A stretch of 64,000 nucleotides of DNA. Origin: a virus. A program made the position numbers and the translations under genes. Below, piece after piece: positions 27,516-34,642 of this stretch; the stretch's first letter is position 1, and each line of letters starts with the position of its first letter. The DNA is taken from positions 54,569 to 118,568 of IMG/VR virus record IMGVR_UViG_3300007511_001544. One strand, 5' to 3'. Below the pieces are notes generated by a model, which was given only the letters and a program-made list of their open reading frames with translations, was not told the origin of the DNA and made no database searches.

Positions 27516-27524
27516 ATAAATAGT
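27516..27524 (-). promoter_or_regulatory. Candidate promoter element ACTATTTAT
   Basis: ACTATTTAT lies 43-51 bases before the start of the short fibre gene. The same string occurs at 44903-44911, at 42611-42619 and, on the plus strand, at 23678-23686. It may be a phage-specific late promoter core; this is inference. Confidence 0.35.
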
Positions 27525-27558
27525 AAATAAAAAAAGAAGGGACCGAAGTCCCTTCTTT
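27524..27558 (-). terminator. Rho-independent terminator after the long fibre gene
   Basis: The reverse strand has an 11-bp perfect stem, AAAGAAGGGAC-TTCG-GTCCCTTCTTT, followed by a T-rich tract. It follows the stop of the fibre gene at 27582 and precedes the candidate promoter of the next gene. Confidence 0.9.
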
Positions 27559-27581
27559 ATAAAACAGATTGTTTTAAAACT

Positions 27582-29822
27582 TTAGACTGGTAACGCTGTT
27601 CCGTGAGTCAACTCGACAACCTGTAGCATTCCACCAGAGACTGAGATCATGAAATCCTTTAAAGCTCCTGCATCGTTGGTTCCTTGCAAAACCATCCTTG
27701 GAATGAGTGCAGCATTCGCCGCCGTGCTGATATCACTACTTGAGATGTAAAGAGCAGCCTTATGGTTACTGCCGTTTGCACTACCCGTGTTCGAGCAATG
27801 AACACCAGCGCCGACTCCGCCCGAAAGCGAGCCTTCACCATAGACTTTAACTGCGCCTTGCGATTCGAGCGAGCCCACCTGCGCTCCACCCGCAGCAACC
27901 AGGGCACCTGCGCTACTGATCGAGCCCTGTCCGCCAGCGACGGAGAGGCTTTGACCTTGGAGAGCGCCAGCACCAGAAACAACACCGGCAAGAGAGATCG
28001 TTGCCTCTTCAGTTGTTAAAGCTCCAAATGCACCCGGTCCAGCACCCGAAACAGTGGTTACTGCCGAAACCGCACCAGCTTGTGATATTATATCAGCGCC
28101 ATTTATGGTCAACTTAGCACCAGCAAGCGATGAAGCACCAGAGATGCTTGTCACATTAGTTATAGCCTTTTCATCGGTAACAATGATTGAGTTGCCCAAC
28201 TCCAGTGCCATTCCCGAAATTATCCCAGCGCCAGAGATTGCCCCGGCAACAGAAATTGTTGCTTCTTCTGTCGTCAGAGATGCACCAGCTACATTGCCAG
28301 CACCTGAAACTGTGGTCTTGGCTAACAGAGATGCCGAGGTTTCAATAGCATTATTACTGAGAATCTTGGATGTAAAAAGGTTTATTTTAATATTACCCGA
28401 GAGCGCAGTTGGCTGAAAGGTTTCAGCAGTCAAAGTACCGGAGACATTCATATCATTGGCGAAAAGATCTCCTAAGAAAGTACCACCGCCTGAAGATGAA
28501 ACAACACCATTTTTATTAACATTAAATATATTAGCAACCTTGAGTGACTGACCTTGTACAGCACCTGCGCCTGACATAACACCGGCAACAGAAATTGTTG
28601 CTTCTTCTGTCGTCAGAGATGCACCAGCTACATTGCCAGCACCTGAAACTGTGGTTACTGCCGCAACCGCACCAGCGGTTGTAACAACATCGCTGTTTGC
28701 AATGGTGAGCTTTTGTCCTTGTACAGCACCTGCGCCTGACATAACACCGGCAACAGAAATTGTCGCTTCTTCGGTTGTTAGGCTCGCACCCTGTACGGCA
28801 CCCGCACCAGAAACAACACCGGCAACAGAGATTGTTGCCTCTTCTGTCGTTAAAGATGCACCAGCTACATTGCCAGCACCCGAGACCGTAGTCTTGGCCA
28901 CCAAAGATGACGAAGCAGCGAAAGATAAACCAGTAACAGCTTTTACAAAGTGTGCAGCACCAGAACCTGACACATCACCGTCGCTTTGTACCTTAAAGAG
29001 GTTGGCAACAGTAAGTGCTTGTCCTGAGACAGCACCAGCACCAGAAATAACACCTGCGGCTGTTATGGTAGCTTCCTCTGTCACTAGGTTCTGTCCACTG
29101 ACAGCACCAGCACCAGAAACAGTGGTTGGAGCTACAAGAGCACCAGCCTGGGTTACAACATCCGTTCCGTTGATGGTTAGTTTTGCACCAGCCAGCGACG
29201 AAGCACCCGAAACAGTGGTTACTGCCGCAACCGCACCAGCGGTTGTAACAACATCGCTGTTTGCAATGGTGAGCTTTTGTCCTTGGACAGCGCCAGCACC
29301 GGAAATAACACCGGCAACAGAAATCGTTGCCTCTTCCGACGTCAGAGATGCACCAGCTACATTGCCAGCGCCTGAAACGTCGGTTCCAGCAATAACTTTG
29401 TTAGTGCCGGAAATTTGCCCATTAGCTGAGAATGTATAACTTTCACCCTCACCACCAGTGAACTCACCAGCGTCAGTAAAACTCACCAAAGTATTACTTT
29501 GAATAAGTTTACCAGTTGTACCATCAAAACGAACAACAGCGTTGTCAGTCGCTGAACTTGGTCCAGTAACATCACCATTGGTATCCTTCAATGCTCCGCT
29601 CAAGTAGTTAAGAGCTTGAATAATAGAACCAGAGGCGTTACCAAAACTATCACTAAGATAGAAGCGACTCCACTCGTTCGTGGTTAAATTACTTAATCCA
29701 CCAAGAACTGTTCCTGAAACTGGAAGTGCTAAAAACTCCCCTGAAGAACCTGTGACAATTCCACCGACCATTGCCATGTTGGCCTGAAAAGAACCACTAT
29801 CACCTGCTAAACCGAAAGCCAT
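27582..29822 (-). CDS. Large repetitive tail-fibre-like structural protein
   Basis: A 746-residue protein. Residues from about 140 to 650 are built from repeats of roughly 20-35 residues around SGAGAVQGQ, GASLTTEEATISVAG and VTTVSGAG, typical of phage fibre shafts. The conserved N-terminal 75 and C-terminal 60 residues match the neighbour at 26379. A strong AGGAGG precedes the ATG and a clear terminator follows. It is a probable adhesion fibre; the near-identical DNA repeats would favour length variation by recombination. Confidence 0.82.
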   Translation of the reverse strand: MAFGLAGDSGSFQANMAMVGGIVTGSSGEFLALPVSGTVLGGLSNLTTNEWSRFYLSDSFGNASGSIIQALNYLSGALKDTNGDVTGPSSATDNAVVRFDGTTGKLIQSNTLVSFTDAGEFTGGEGESYTFSANGQISGTNKVIAGTDVSGAGNVAGASLTSEEATISVAGVISGAGAVQGQKLTIANSDVVTTAGAVAAVTTVSGASSLAGAKLTINGTDVVTQAGALVAPTTVSGAGAVSGQNLVTEEATITAAGVISGAGAVSGQALTVANLFKVQSDGDVSGSGAAHFVKAVTGLSFAASSSLVAKTTVSGAGNVAGASLTTEEATISVAGVVSGAGAVQGASLTTEEATISVAGVMSGAGAVQGQKLTIANSDVVTTAGAVAAVTTVSGAGNVAGASLTTEEATISVAGVMSGAGAVQGQSLKVANIFNVNKNGVVSSSGGGTFLGDLFANDMNVSGTLTAETFQPTALSGNIKINLFTSKILSNNAIETSASLLAKTTVSGAGNVAGASLTTEEATISVAGAISGAGIISGMALELGNSIIVTDEKAITNVTSISGASSLAGAKLTINGADIISQAGAVSAVTTVSGAGPGAFGALTTEEATISLAGVVSGAGALQGQSLSVAGGQGSISSAGALVAAGGAQVGSLESQGAVKVYGEGSLSGGVGAGVHCSNTGSANGSNHKAALYISSSDISTAANAALIPRMVLQGTNDAGALKDFMISVSGGMLQVVELTHGTALPV
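28020..29420 (-). repeat. Tandem degenerate repeats inside the fibre gene
   Basis: Blocks such as the one coding for SGAGAVQGQ and AGASLTTEEATISVAGV recur at least six times with near-identical DNA (for example around 28260, 28585, 28750 and 28820). They encode the fibre shaft. Confidence 0.8.
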
Positions 29823-29922
29823 AAATATTTCCTCCTATAAACTTGGTCCTTAATTACAACAATTTGTAACTTGCAAAGTACAAAACCAATTAGGAGAGGT
29901 AACTGTATTAAATAGTGTTGGG

Positions 29923-30120
29923 CTATGGAAAGTGACGCTTAATTGTCGCCATATTTTCCTCTGCCTCAGTTAACTTTTCTGTCCAGTTTTTGATTTCATC
30001 GATTAATCCTGAATGTTCACCAATTCCGACAGAATTATTTAAGTAAACTTCTAGAACCGCCAAAGCCTCATCACGTTGGGCTTCGTAATGACTCAACGCT
30101 GCTTTAAGTAATTTATTCAT
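29923..30120 (-). CDS. Small helical protein, unknown
   Basis: A 65-residue, mostly helical, charged protein (DEALAVLEVYLNN, NWTEKLTEAEENMATIKRHF). It overlaps the next small gene by eight bases. Its place before the fibre genes suggests a virion or assembly role, but nothing in the sequence proves it. Confidence 0.6.
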   Translation of the reverse strand: MNKLLKAALSHYEAQRDEALAVLEVYLNNSVGIGEHSGLIDEIKNWTEKLTEAEENMATIKRHFP

Positions 30121-30241
30121 CTTTTTTTTCCTCCAAGGCTTTTATTCTTTTTTCCATTTCTTTTACCTTGACTGCAAAAGCCTCTAAGGTAGAAATCATA
30201 GCCTCCTGCATTTCTTTAGTGTAAGCGATTGGATTAGGCAT
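30113..30241 (-). CDS. Small coiled-coil protein, unknown
   Basis: A 42-residue protein ending in a short coiled coil (VKVKEMEKRIKALEEKKDE). I chose the ATG at 30241 with AAAGGAG eight bases ahead; the longer open frame would run into the tRNA-Gly gene. Confidence 0.6.
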   Translation of the reverse strand: MPNPIAYTKEMQEAMISTLEAFAVKVKEMEKRIKALEEKKDE

Positions 30242-30265
30242 TTTTCTCTCCTTTATAAAATAGTG

Positions 30266-30340
30266 TGGAGCGGCTACTCGGGATCGAACCGAGATCATCA
30301 GCTTGGAAGGCTGAGGTAATAACCATTATACGATAGCCGC
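30266..30340 (-). tRNA. tRNA-Gly(UCC)
   Basis: A 75-nt cloverleaf with acceptor GCGGCTA pairing with TAGCCGC and an encoded TCCA end. The anticodon loop CTTCCAA gives UCC. The T-arm contains GGTTCGATCCC. Confidence 0.94.
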
Positions 30341-30343
30341 TTA

Positions 30344-30419
30344 TGGTGCCCAAAGTAGGATTCGAACCTACGACCTGATGATTACAAATCAACTGCTCTC
30401 CCATCTGAGCTATTCGGGC
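30344..30419 (-). tRNA. tRNA-Thr(UGU)
   Basis: A 76-nt cloverleaf. Acceptor GCCCGAA pairs with TTTGGGC, followed by encoded ACCA. The anticodon loop TTTGTAA gives UGU. The anticodon stem has one T-T mismatch. Confidence 0.92.
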
Positions 30420-30420
30420 A

Positions 30421-30497
30421 TGGTAGGGGACCTGGGACTTGAACCCAGAACCTATCGATTATGAGTCGAGTGCTCTGACCAATTGAGCTAATCCCCC
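30421..30497 (-). tRNA. tRNA(CAU), probably Ile2 (lysidine substrate)
   Basis: A 77-nt cloverleaf with encoded ACCA and anticodon loop CTCATAA. It lacks the C1-A72 mismatch and the GC anticodon-stem pairs of initiators. The arm CGACTCATAATCG closely resembles bacterial tRNA-Ile2. A tilS gene overlaps it, so the CAU is probably modified to lysidine to read AUA. Elongator Met is the alternative. Confidence 0.88.
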
Positions 30498-31097
30498 ACA
30501 GTTATTATATTCCTTTTCTACAAGTTTTTTAAATGTTTTTTCGAGCCCTTTATTTACCTTGCGAGCATGAGGCATAATATCGTTTCTGATAATGCTTCTC
30601 ATAAACTTTCTATCGGTATTCCCTGGGTCAATCATAAACGGCACATCCTTACGTTCGCACCAATCTTCTAGCGAGCGTTTAGAGGTGGAGATAAACGGTC
30701 TATAAACGTTTTGATTCTTGTAGGGCATAAGTTTACCCTGTCCGTGCAAAGAAGAGAATAAAAACCACTCAATCACATCGTCTAAGTTGTGACCCGAAAC
30801 AATAGCCATGTCGAAACTGTGAAAGAACTTATAGCGTTCATCACGCCAATGCTCTTCAAGCGATTTTTTCGGAGGACACCCATTATAATTAATACCTACA
30901 ACAAGAGGAATATCTCTATTATCGCAAAAGTTCTTTACAAATCTTTTACATTTTCGTCCGAAGTCTGTGCCGTGGTCAAAATAGACTGCGGTTACCTCAT
31001 GGTTGTTGCTGAGAAAGTCTAGAATTGCCATGGAGTCTGGTCCGCCGCTGACAGCGACTCCTAATTCTCTCGGTAATTTTCCTAAGACTCGTAACAT
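30459..31097 (-). CDS. tilS: tRNA(Ile)-lysidine synthase (TilS), compact form
   Basis: A 212-residue N-type ATP pyrophosphatase. VAVSGGPDSMAIL is the PP-loop, followed by YFDHGT and SGHNLDDVIEWFL, all typical of TilS. It converts C34 of tRNA-Ile2(CAU) to lysidine. Bacterial TilS proteins are usually over 300 residues, so the C-terminal domains are missing. ATG at 31097 is just clear of the upstream tRNA-Arg. The frame runs into the tRNA(CAU) gene and stops at the TAA within its anticodon loop. Confidence 0.88.
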   Translation of the reverse strand: MLRVLGKLPRELGVAVSGGPDSMAILDFLSNNHEVTAVYFDHGTDFGRKCKRFVKNFCDNRDIPLVVGINYNGCPPKKSLEEHWRDERYKFFHSFDMAIVSGHNLDDVIEWFLFSSLHGQGKLMPYKNQNVYRPFISTSKRSLEDWCERKDVPFMIDPGNTDRKFMRSIIRNDIMPHARKVNKGLEKTFKKLVEKEYNNCGGLAQLVRALDS

Positions 31098-31107
31098 CTT
31101 AACCCCT

Positions 31108-31184
<77 letters not shown>

Positions 31185-31187
31185 ATT

Positions 31188-31263
31188 TGGAGCGGATGAT
31201 GGGATTCGAACCCACGACATTTTGATTGGCAACCAAACACTCTACCATCTGAGTTACATCCGC
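31188..31263 (-). tRNA. tRNA-Gly(GCC)
   Basis: A 76-nt cloverleaf. Acceptor GCGGATG pairs with CATCCGC and TCCA is encoded. The anticodon loop TTGCCAA gives GCC, with a perfect TTTGG/TCAAA-type stem. Three bases separate it from tRNA-Arg. Confidence 0.94.
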
Positions 31264-31270
31264 AAGTTTT

Positions 31271-31353
31271 GAAGAGTTTTCACCCGAACGATTACGGGAT
31301 TCCTGTTAGTTTTGTATCTAACCCTACAAACCGTTTTCCACACGCAACTCTTC
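31271..31353. ncRNA. Possible structured RNA next to the tRNA cluster
   Basis: GAAGAGTT at 31271-31278 pairs perfectly with AACTCTTC at 31346-31353. Inside are two smaller hairpins, CCCG/CGGG near 31284 and TTTGTA/TACAAA near 31311. The three-helix layout and 83-nt size are tRNA-like, but no T-loop or CCA is present. Strand and function are unknown. Confidence 0.35.
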
Positions 31354-31365
31354 CAAGGTATGTGG

Positions 31366-31581
31366 TTACTGGAGGTAGGGACGCTGGCGTTTTCTAGCTG
31401 CCTGCCAGATCGGCTCCGGTTTACCCGTAACGCTTATCTTCGCCGGGTATTCTTCTTTTTCATATTCATCTGCCTTTCTCTTTCTCTTAGAATTGCTGTA
31501 TAAAGCAAATACATAGACCCGCCAACAAAGGAAAGCCCAAAAAGAGTATGCAGTAACGAACTCACAGTCCGTAGATCCCAA
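31366..31581 (-). CDS. Possible small membrane protein
   Basis: A 71-residue frame with a TTG start at 31581. It has one hydrophobic segment (FVTAYSFWAFLCWRVYVFAL) followed by a basic tail. It overlaps the upstream gene by 20 bases and lacks a clear ribosome site, so it may not be translated. Confidence 0.4.
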   Translation of the reverse strand: MGSTDCEFVTAYSFWAFLCWRVYVFALYSNSKRKRKADEYEKEEYPAKISVTGKPEPIWQAARKRQRPYLQ

Positions 31582-31876
31582 TCACGTCTTTGGCTTTGTC
31601 TTCAAGGATATTTCCACGAGGGAAGTTCCGAGCAGGAGCCTTCCAAGAGGCAGCCTTCCAAATCAAGCCGTCCTCTTTACTGACGAAGAACCAAACACTC
31701 TTGTGGTATTCACCTTCATCTTTATAGACCTTGTAAAACTTGCCGCCCTCGGACACTTTGACCTCGGGAGCACTCAAATTGGGAAGTCTCACTTTATAGT
31801 GCTCGTTGAGCATTTCTGCACACTCGCCAACAAAGTCTTGAAGGTGAAACTCAACTTCGGGATTTGCAATAGCCAT
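31562..31876 (-). CDS. Unknown 104-residue protein
   Basis: ATG at 31876 has a strong AGGAGG eight bases ahead. The protein has no recognisable domain; FYKVYKDEGEYHKSVWFFV suggests a beta-sheet. It is second in a two-gene unit behind the promoter at 32091-32118, one base after the preceding stop. Its composition is richer in G+C than the phage average here. Confidence 0.72.
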   Translation of the reverse strand: MAIANPEVEFHLQDFVGECAEMLNEHYKVRLPNLSAPEVKVSEGGKFYKVYKDEGEYHKSVWFFVSKEDGLIWKAASWKAPARNFPRGNILEDKAKDVIGIYGL

Positions 31877-31877
31877 C

Positions 31878-32072
31878 TTATCTAACCTCCTGTGCCCACA
31901 TCGAGTGAGTAGCTGGAACTTGACTCCGAACCTGGCGCATAGCTTCGAGGTCGTTGCGGGCATGAACAGTGCGCTTGTGGACTGTTTGGTCCTGCTGGTC
32001 AACCCGGAGACAACCGTTAACGAGATGCCCCTTCATGAACTTAACACGGAACTTTTTAAGAGAGTTTGCCAT
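31878..32072 (-). CDS. Unknown 64-residue basic protein
   Basis: ATG at 32072 has GGAGG seven bases ahead and a strong promoter just upstream. The protein is basic and starts MANSLKKFRVKFMKGHLVNG, with a middle DLEAMRQVRSQV helix. I recognise no family; a host-takeover peptide is possible given the promoter. Confidence 0.7.
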   Translation of the reverse strand: MANSLKKFRVKFMKGHLVNGCLRVDQQDQTVHKRTVHARNDLEAMRQVRSQVPATHSMWAQEVR

Positions 32073-32090
32073 GTTTCCTCCTTGTATCTT

Positions 32091-32118
32091 ATATTATCAC
32101 GACCTTGGCAGGTGTCAA
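32091..32118 (-). promoter_or_regulatory. Strong promoter, shared phage type
   Basis: TTGACA at 32113-32118, a 16-base spacer ending in GTGA, and TAATAT at 32091-32096. The TG one base ahead of the -10 makes it an extended -10 promoter. It drives the genes at 32072 and 31876. Confidence 0.82.
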
Positions 32119-32123
32119 GTTTT

Positions 32124-32597
32124 TTATGAAACTAACTCAAGGTCACGCTGGGAGTAGAAGGGGTTGTAGCGGTCTTCGCTACCATCGTACTGAACCTTGT
32201 AGTTCCCGCCGGCTTCGGCTTGGATCACCAAGGCAACCTTGCCTGCCAACTTCCAACGATTGTTGCGCTTGTTATCTTTGAAGCGCACTAGCGAACCGAC
32301 CGAGTATTTGGGCGGCAGCGGAGCGAGCGTGTTGAGTGCTTGCGTAATGTTGTCATAAAAGCAGCCTGGAAAGTAGTCCGTGTGAGGGTCTGACTCTTCA
32401 CCAGCACGCTTCACATGGGGAGCACTAATGCTGCCGTCCCTGTTGGTCCAAAATGACAGAAGCTGGTTGGAGCCTTCAAACTGAATGTAGACTTTGACCT
32501 GACCATTGTTGTGATAGTCATTCTGCTCAATGAAAACCTCACGGTCTACAATTTTAGCACGATTGCGAACTTTCTTGAGAGCGTTTTCTAACTTCAT
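32124..32597 (-). CDS. SH3-like domain protein, unknown
   Basis: A 157-residue protein. The C-terminal 60 residues (YSVGSLVRFKDN, GKVALVIQAEAGGNYKVQYDG) show the small SH3-like barrel pattern found in many short genes of this window. The N-terminal half is a separate beta-rich region. It is read from its own promoter at 32619-32646 with GGGGGAG before the ATG. Confidence 0.7.
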   Translation of the reverse strand: MKLENALKKVRNRAKIVDREVFIEQNDYHNNGQVKVYIQFEGSNQLLSFWTNRDGSISAPHVKRAGEESDPHTDYFPGCFYDNITQALNTLAPLPPKYSVGSLVRFKDNKRNNRWKLAGKVALVIQAEAGGNYKVQYDGSEDRYNPFYSQRDLELVS

Positions 32598-32618
32598 ATC
32601 TCTCCCCCTTACATTAGT

Positions 32619-32646
32619 ATATTATCATGGAAACAAAGGAAGTCAA
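32619..32646 (-). promoter_or_regulatory. Strong promoter, shared phage type
   Basis: TTGACT at 32641-32646, 16-base spacer ending in ATGA, and TAATAT at 32619-32624 with extended TG. The leader CTAATGTAAGGGGGAGAG resembles the leaders at 35957 and 61568. Confidence 0.8.
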
Positions 32647-32649
32647 GAA

Positions 32650-32956
32650 AAAAATGAAACCGGAGGACGGAATCGAACCGCCATTTTCAACCTTCCAATT
32701 AGGCTCCGGTGGTGAACCGAATCAGGATAATCAATCCATCATCTTATGTCTTTTATTTACCCGCTGATGAGACAGGTCAGGGAAGTCTTATCCAAATGAT
32801 CAGTTCAGATTTCTTTCCCTTGTTGAGAAGGAAACAGTCATAAACTCAGAGCCGAGGGAGAGCATGATAACCGTCTCCATCTGTCAGTGCCGCCGCTACA
32901 GATCCCTAGGGCGAATGTCGTGGCTCGGCACTGAGTTTATGACTGTCTCTCCCTCC
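32650..32956 (-). ncRNA. Structured non-coding RNA of unknown class
   Basis: No protein frame fits 32598-32995. A strong promoter at 32963-32990 predicts a start near 32956. The RNA opens with a long helix: 16 bp perfect (32931-32946 with 32835-32850), one mismatch, then 6 bp (32924-32929 with 32852-32857). Weaker pairing extends it outward. Inside are two hairpins (ATCTGT/ACAGAT and GGAGA/TCTCC). About 120 less structured bases follow, then the tRNA-like fold at 32655-32710 and a T-run that could end transcription. Confidence 0.7.
32655..32710 (-). ncRNA. tRNA-like fold without an anticodon arm (3' end of the ncRNA or tRNA pseudogene)
   Basis: ACCGGAG pairs over 7 bp with CTCCGGT, followed by TTCA. 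A canonical T-arm (GGCGG-TTCGATT-CCGTC) and a short D-like arm (CCT-AGG) are present. Only about nine bases stand where the anticodon arm should be. It cannot decode codons. Either it is a deletion remnant or it is a purposeful tRNA mimic. Confidence 0.65.
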
Positions 32957-32962
32957 AACAGT

Positions 32963-32990
32963 ATAATAGCACGGATTAGGGGATGGTCAA
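32963..32990 (-). promoter_or_regulatory. Strong promoter for the structured RNA
   Basis: TTGACC at 32985-32990, 16-base spacer ending in GTGC, and TATTAT at 32963-32968. It points into the RNA, not into a gene with a ribosome site. Confidence 0.8.
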
Positions 32991-32995
32991 GTTTT

Positions 32996-33478
32996 TTATT
33001 GCTTCCAGTTAGGGAATTTTTTTCTATACGCACGAGCAATACAATTTACCCTCTCTGCGTATTCTAAAATCTTTTTTATATTTTTAGATTTCTGCCAGCC
33101 TGGTCCGCCATTATAGCAGGCAGCCAAGTTTAACCCTTTACAGGCTTTGTATTTTTTCATTTCCTTTAACACTACAGCAGCAGCGACAACACCATGACCA
33201 GGGCTTGACATATCAACCAAGAATTTTTTCTTTGAAGTATATCCCCACCTCTTACCCCAAAAATTATAATTAATCTGAAATATTCCGTAATCACCCGTGT
33301 GTGAAACTCTGTTAGCTTTTACTCGTGACTCAACCCAAGCAATCGCAATAAAATAATGAGGGTCTAAATCTAGTTTGTTTACTTGGTCTATTATAATAGC
33401 GGCGTTTGCTCGCTGATCCTCTTTAAAGTAAGACGGATAGCCATAACCAACCAATAAAGCTATTAATAACCAAGGCAT
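32996..33478 (-). CDS. Secreted lytic transglycosylase (SLT-type endolysin)
   Basis: A 160-residue protein. A hydrophobic start (MPWLLIALLVGYGYP) is a probable signal or signal-arrest segment. AWVESRV holds the catalytic E50, and GDYGIFQIN plus NLAACYNGGPGW are the conserved SLT motifs. The enzyme cleaves peptidoglycan without hydrolysis. It overlaps nothing and sits after a 59-residue gene. It may be the lysis endolysin or a virion-independent muralytic enzyme. Confidence 0.88.
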   Translation of the reverse strand: MPWLLIALLVGYGYPSYFKEDQRANAAIIIDQVNKLDLDPHYFIAIAWVESRVKANRVSHTGDYGIFQINYNFWGKRWGYTSKKKFLVDMSSPGHGVVAAAVVLKEMKKYKACKGLNLAACYNGGPGWQKSKNIKKILEYAERVNCIARAYRKKFPNWKQ

Positions 33479-33658
33479 TCAAAAGCCACCTGGGCAACTT
33501 TCAGGCATAGGAAAAGTAGCAATTGGTTCGCAAGCAACCAACTCCTTGGGGACCTCAAAAAAGTCCATATCAATCATAAAGGTCTCCACTGCTTCACGCA
33601 GGGTAGGAGCCCAAATGGTAAAGGTTACGCCACGGACTTCGAGTTGAAAGCAGTTCAT
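33479..33658 (-). CDS. Small protein of 59 residues, unknown
   Basis: ATG at 33658 follows the previous stop directly (TAAATG), with AAAGGA ahead. It has MNCFQLEVRGVTFTIWAPTL at the start and a proline-rich end with three cysteines overall. No family is recognised. The next gene starts one base after its stop. Confidence 0.65.
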   Translation of the reverse strand: MNCFQLEVRGVTFTIWAPTLREAVETFMIDMDFFEVPKELVACEPIATFPMPESCPGGF

Positions 33659-33874
33659 TTATTTTTCCTTTCGTGAACGCTTGCTACGCATATATCGAAA
33701 TTGTTCCTTCTGCAAATTTTGCAGAGTTAATTTGCTTTTGTTTTTTACCTTCTTCAGCAACTCTCGCTGCTTCTCTCCGTGCCTTGATCGCAGCCAAGCG
33801 ATAAACATCGGTATTCCAAGCGGCAAAAATAGGGCTAATAGAATACCAACCAGTAGCGTAAATGCCGTAATCAT
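33659..33874 (-). CDS. Small membrane protein with basic tail
   Basis: A 71-residue protein. ITAFTLLVGILLALFLPLG is a clear membrane span, followed by a strongly basic tail. ATG at 33874 comes right after the phosphomannomutase stop. A second open frame (33684-33878) covers the same DNA. With the transglycosylase downstream, a lysis-related role such as holin or regulator is possible but unproven. Confidence 0.6.
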   Translation of the reverse strand: MITAFTLLVGILLALFLPLGIPMFIAWLRSRHGEKQRELLKKVKNKSKLTLQNLQKEQFRYMRSKRSRKEK

Positions 33875-34642
33875 TCATACATATTCCTGTAGCTGGATAA
33901 TTAAATCAGCAGGTCCTTCCACATGATGGTATTTGTGGCACTTCATAGCAATGTCAAAATCATTACCATCTTTGCAAATTCTATCTCCAAAAAATACACA
34001 CTGGTCTGGCGTTTCTGTCATATTTTTAAATGCATAACTTTTGTCCCAGCCGTCTCTTGTGATATCAATGGAAATTTGCCCGCCTAGGCGAAAAGAAAGT
34101 CCCCAGCCTTTAAACTCTTTTCTGAGGTGTTCTATAATTTTTTCTCTTTCTCCACTTTTCTTGTCCCATTTCACATAATCTTCTCGCTGGGCGGTTGTGC
34201 AGTTTCTCCCAACCACAGAAAAGTTAATTTGACTGTCTCGCCATTCTACAAATGTTCCTGTTTTAATTTTGGTATGAGTCTTGTAAGCGGTTTTGAGAAG
34301 GACATTAATAATGTGATTAATATCAGCCTCAGAATAATGATCTGTTAGAGTAACCTTGTGGATTAGTTCTGGTTCTATAGGCAGATTCTCGTCATCCATA
34401 TCGAGATCACAATTCCACACTCTTGTCCCGTTACAGGCGTATATTCGGCTAAAGATATCCAAAAGAATATTTGGTGGAATTTGTTCTTCGATCTTGGCTA
34501 GGTCTGAGCCCGTAACAAGGTGTTTTTTAACACCTGTGGAGACATTTCTTAGTGCTTTGACAACATCTTCTGAGATTGGTTGCCTGGCATCTGTCAATGT
34601 TCCGTCCATGTCAAACAGTAATACTGCTGGTTTTATTCTCAT
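33875..34642 (-). CDS. Eukaryote-type phosphomannomutase-like HAD phosphatase
   Basis: A 255-residue HAD protein. FDMDGTLTD (D11, D13) is the nucleophile motif. GTFVEWRDSQINFSVVGRNC and GGQISIDITRDGWDKSYAF match the cap and substrate segments of the eukaryotic PMM1/PMM2 group, and VFFGDRICKDGNDFD is the metal site. The family interconverts mannose-6- and mannose-1-phosphate; bacteria normally use an unrelated mutase. It could feed GDP-mannose synthesis for glycan modification. Confidence 0.82.
   Translation of the reverse strand: MRIKPAVLLFDMDGTLTDARQPISEDVVKALRNVSTGVKKHLVTGSDLAKIEEQIPPNILLDIFSRIYACNGTRVWNCDLDMDDENLPIEPELIHKVTLTDHYSEADINHIINVLLKTAYKTHTKIKTGTFVEWRDSQINFSVVGRNCTTAQREDYVKWDKKSGEREKIIEHLRKEFKGWGLSFRLGGQISIDITRDGWDKSYAFKNMTETPDQCVFFGDRICKDGNDFDIAMKCHKYHHVEGPADLIIQLQEYV

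Noticed and set aside
28633-29439. Long plus-strand frame of 268 residues
   Set aside because: It mirrors the repeats of the minus-strand fibre gene and consists of PAPET-like artefact repeats.
32835-32946. Insertion-sequence terminal inverted repeats
   Set aside because: The 16-bp repeats enclose only 80 bases with no transposase and no target duplication. A transcribed hairpin fits better.
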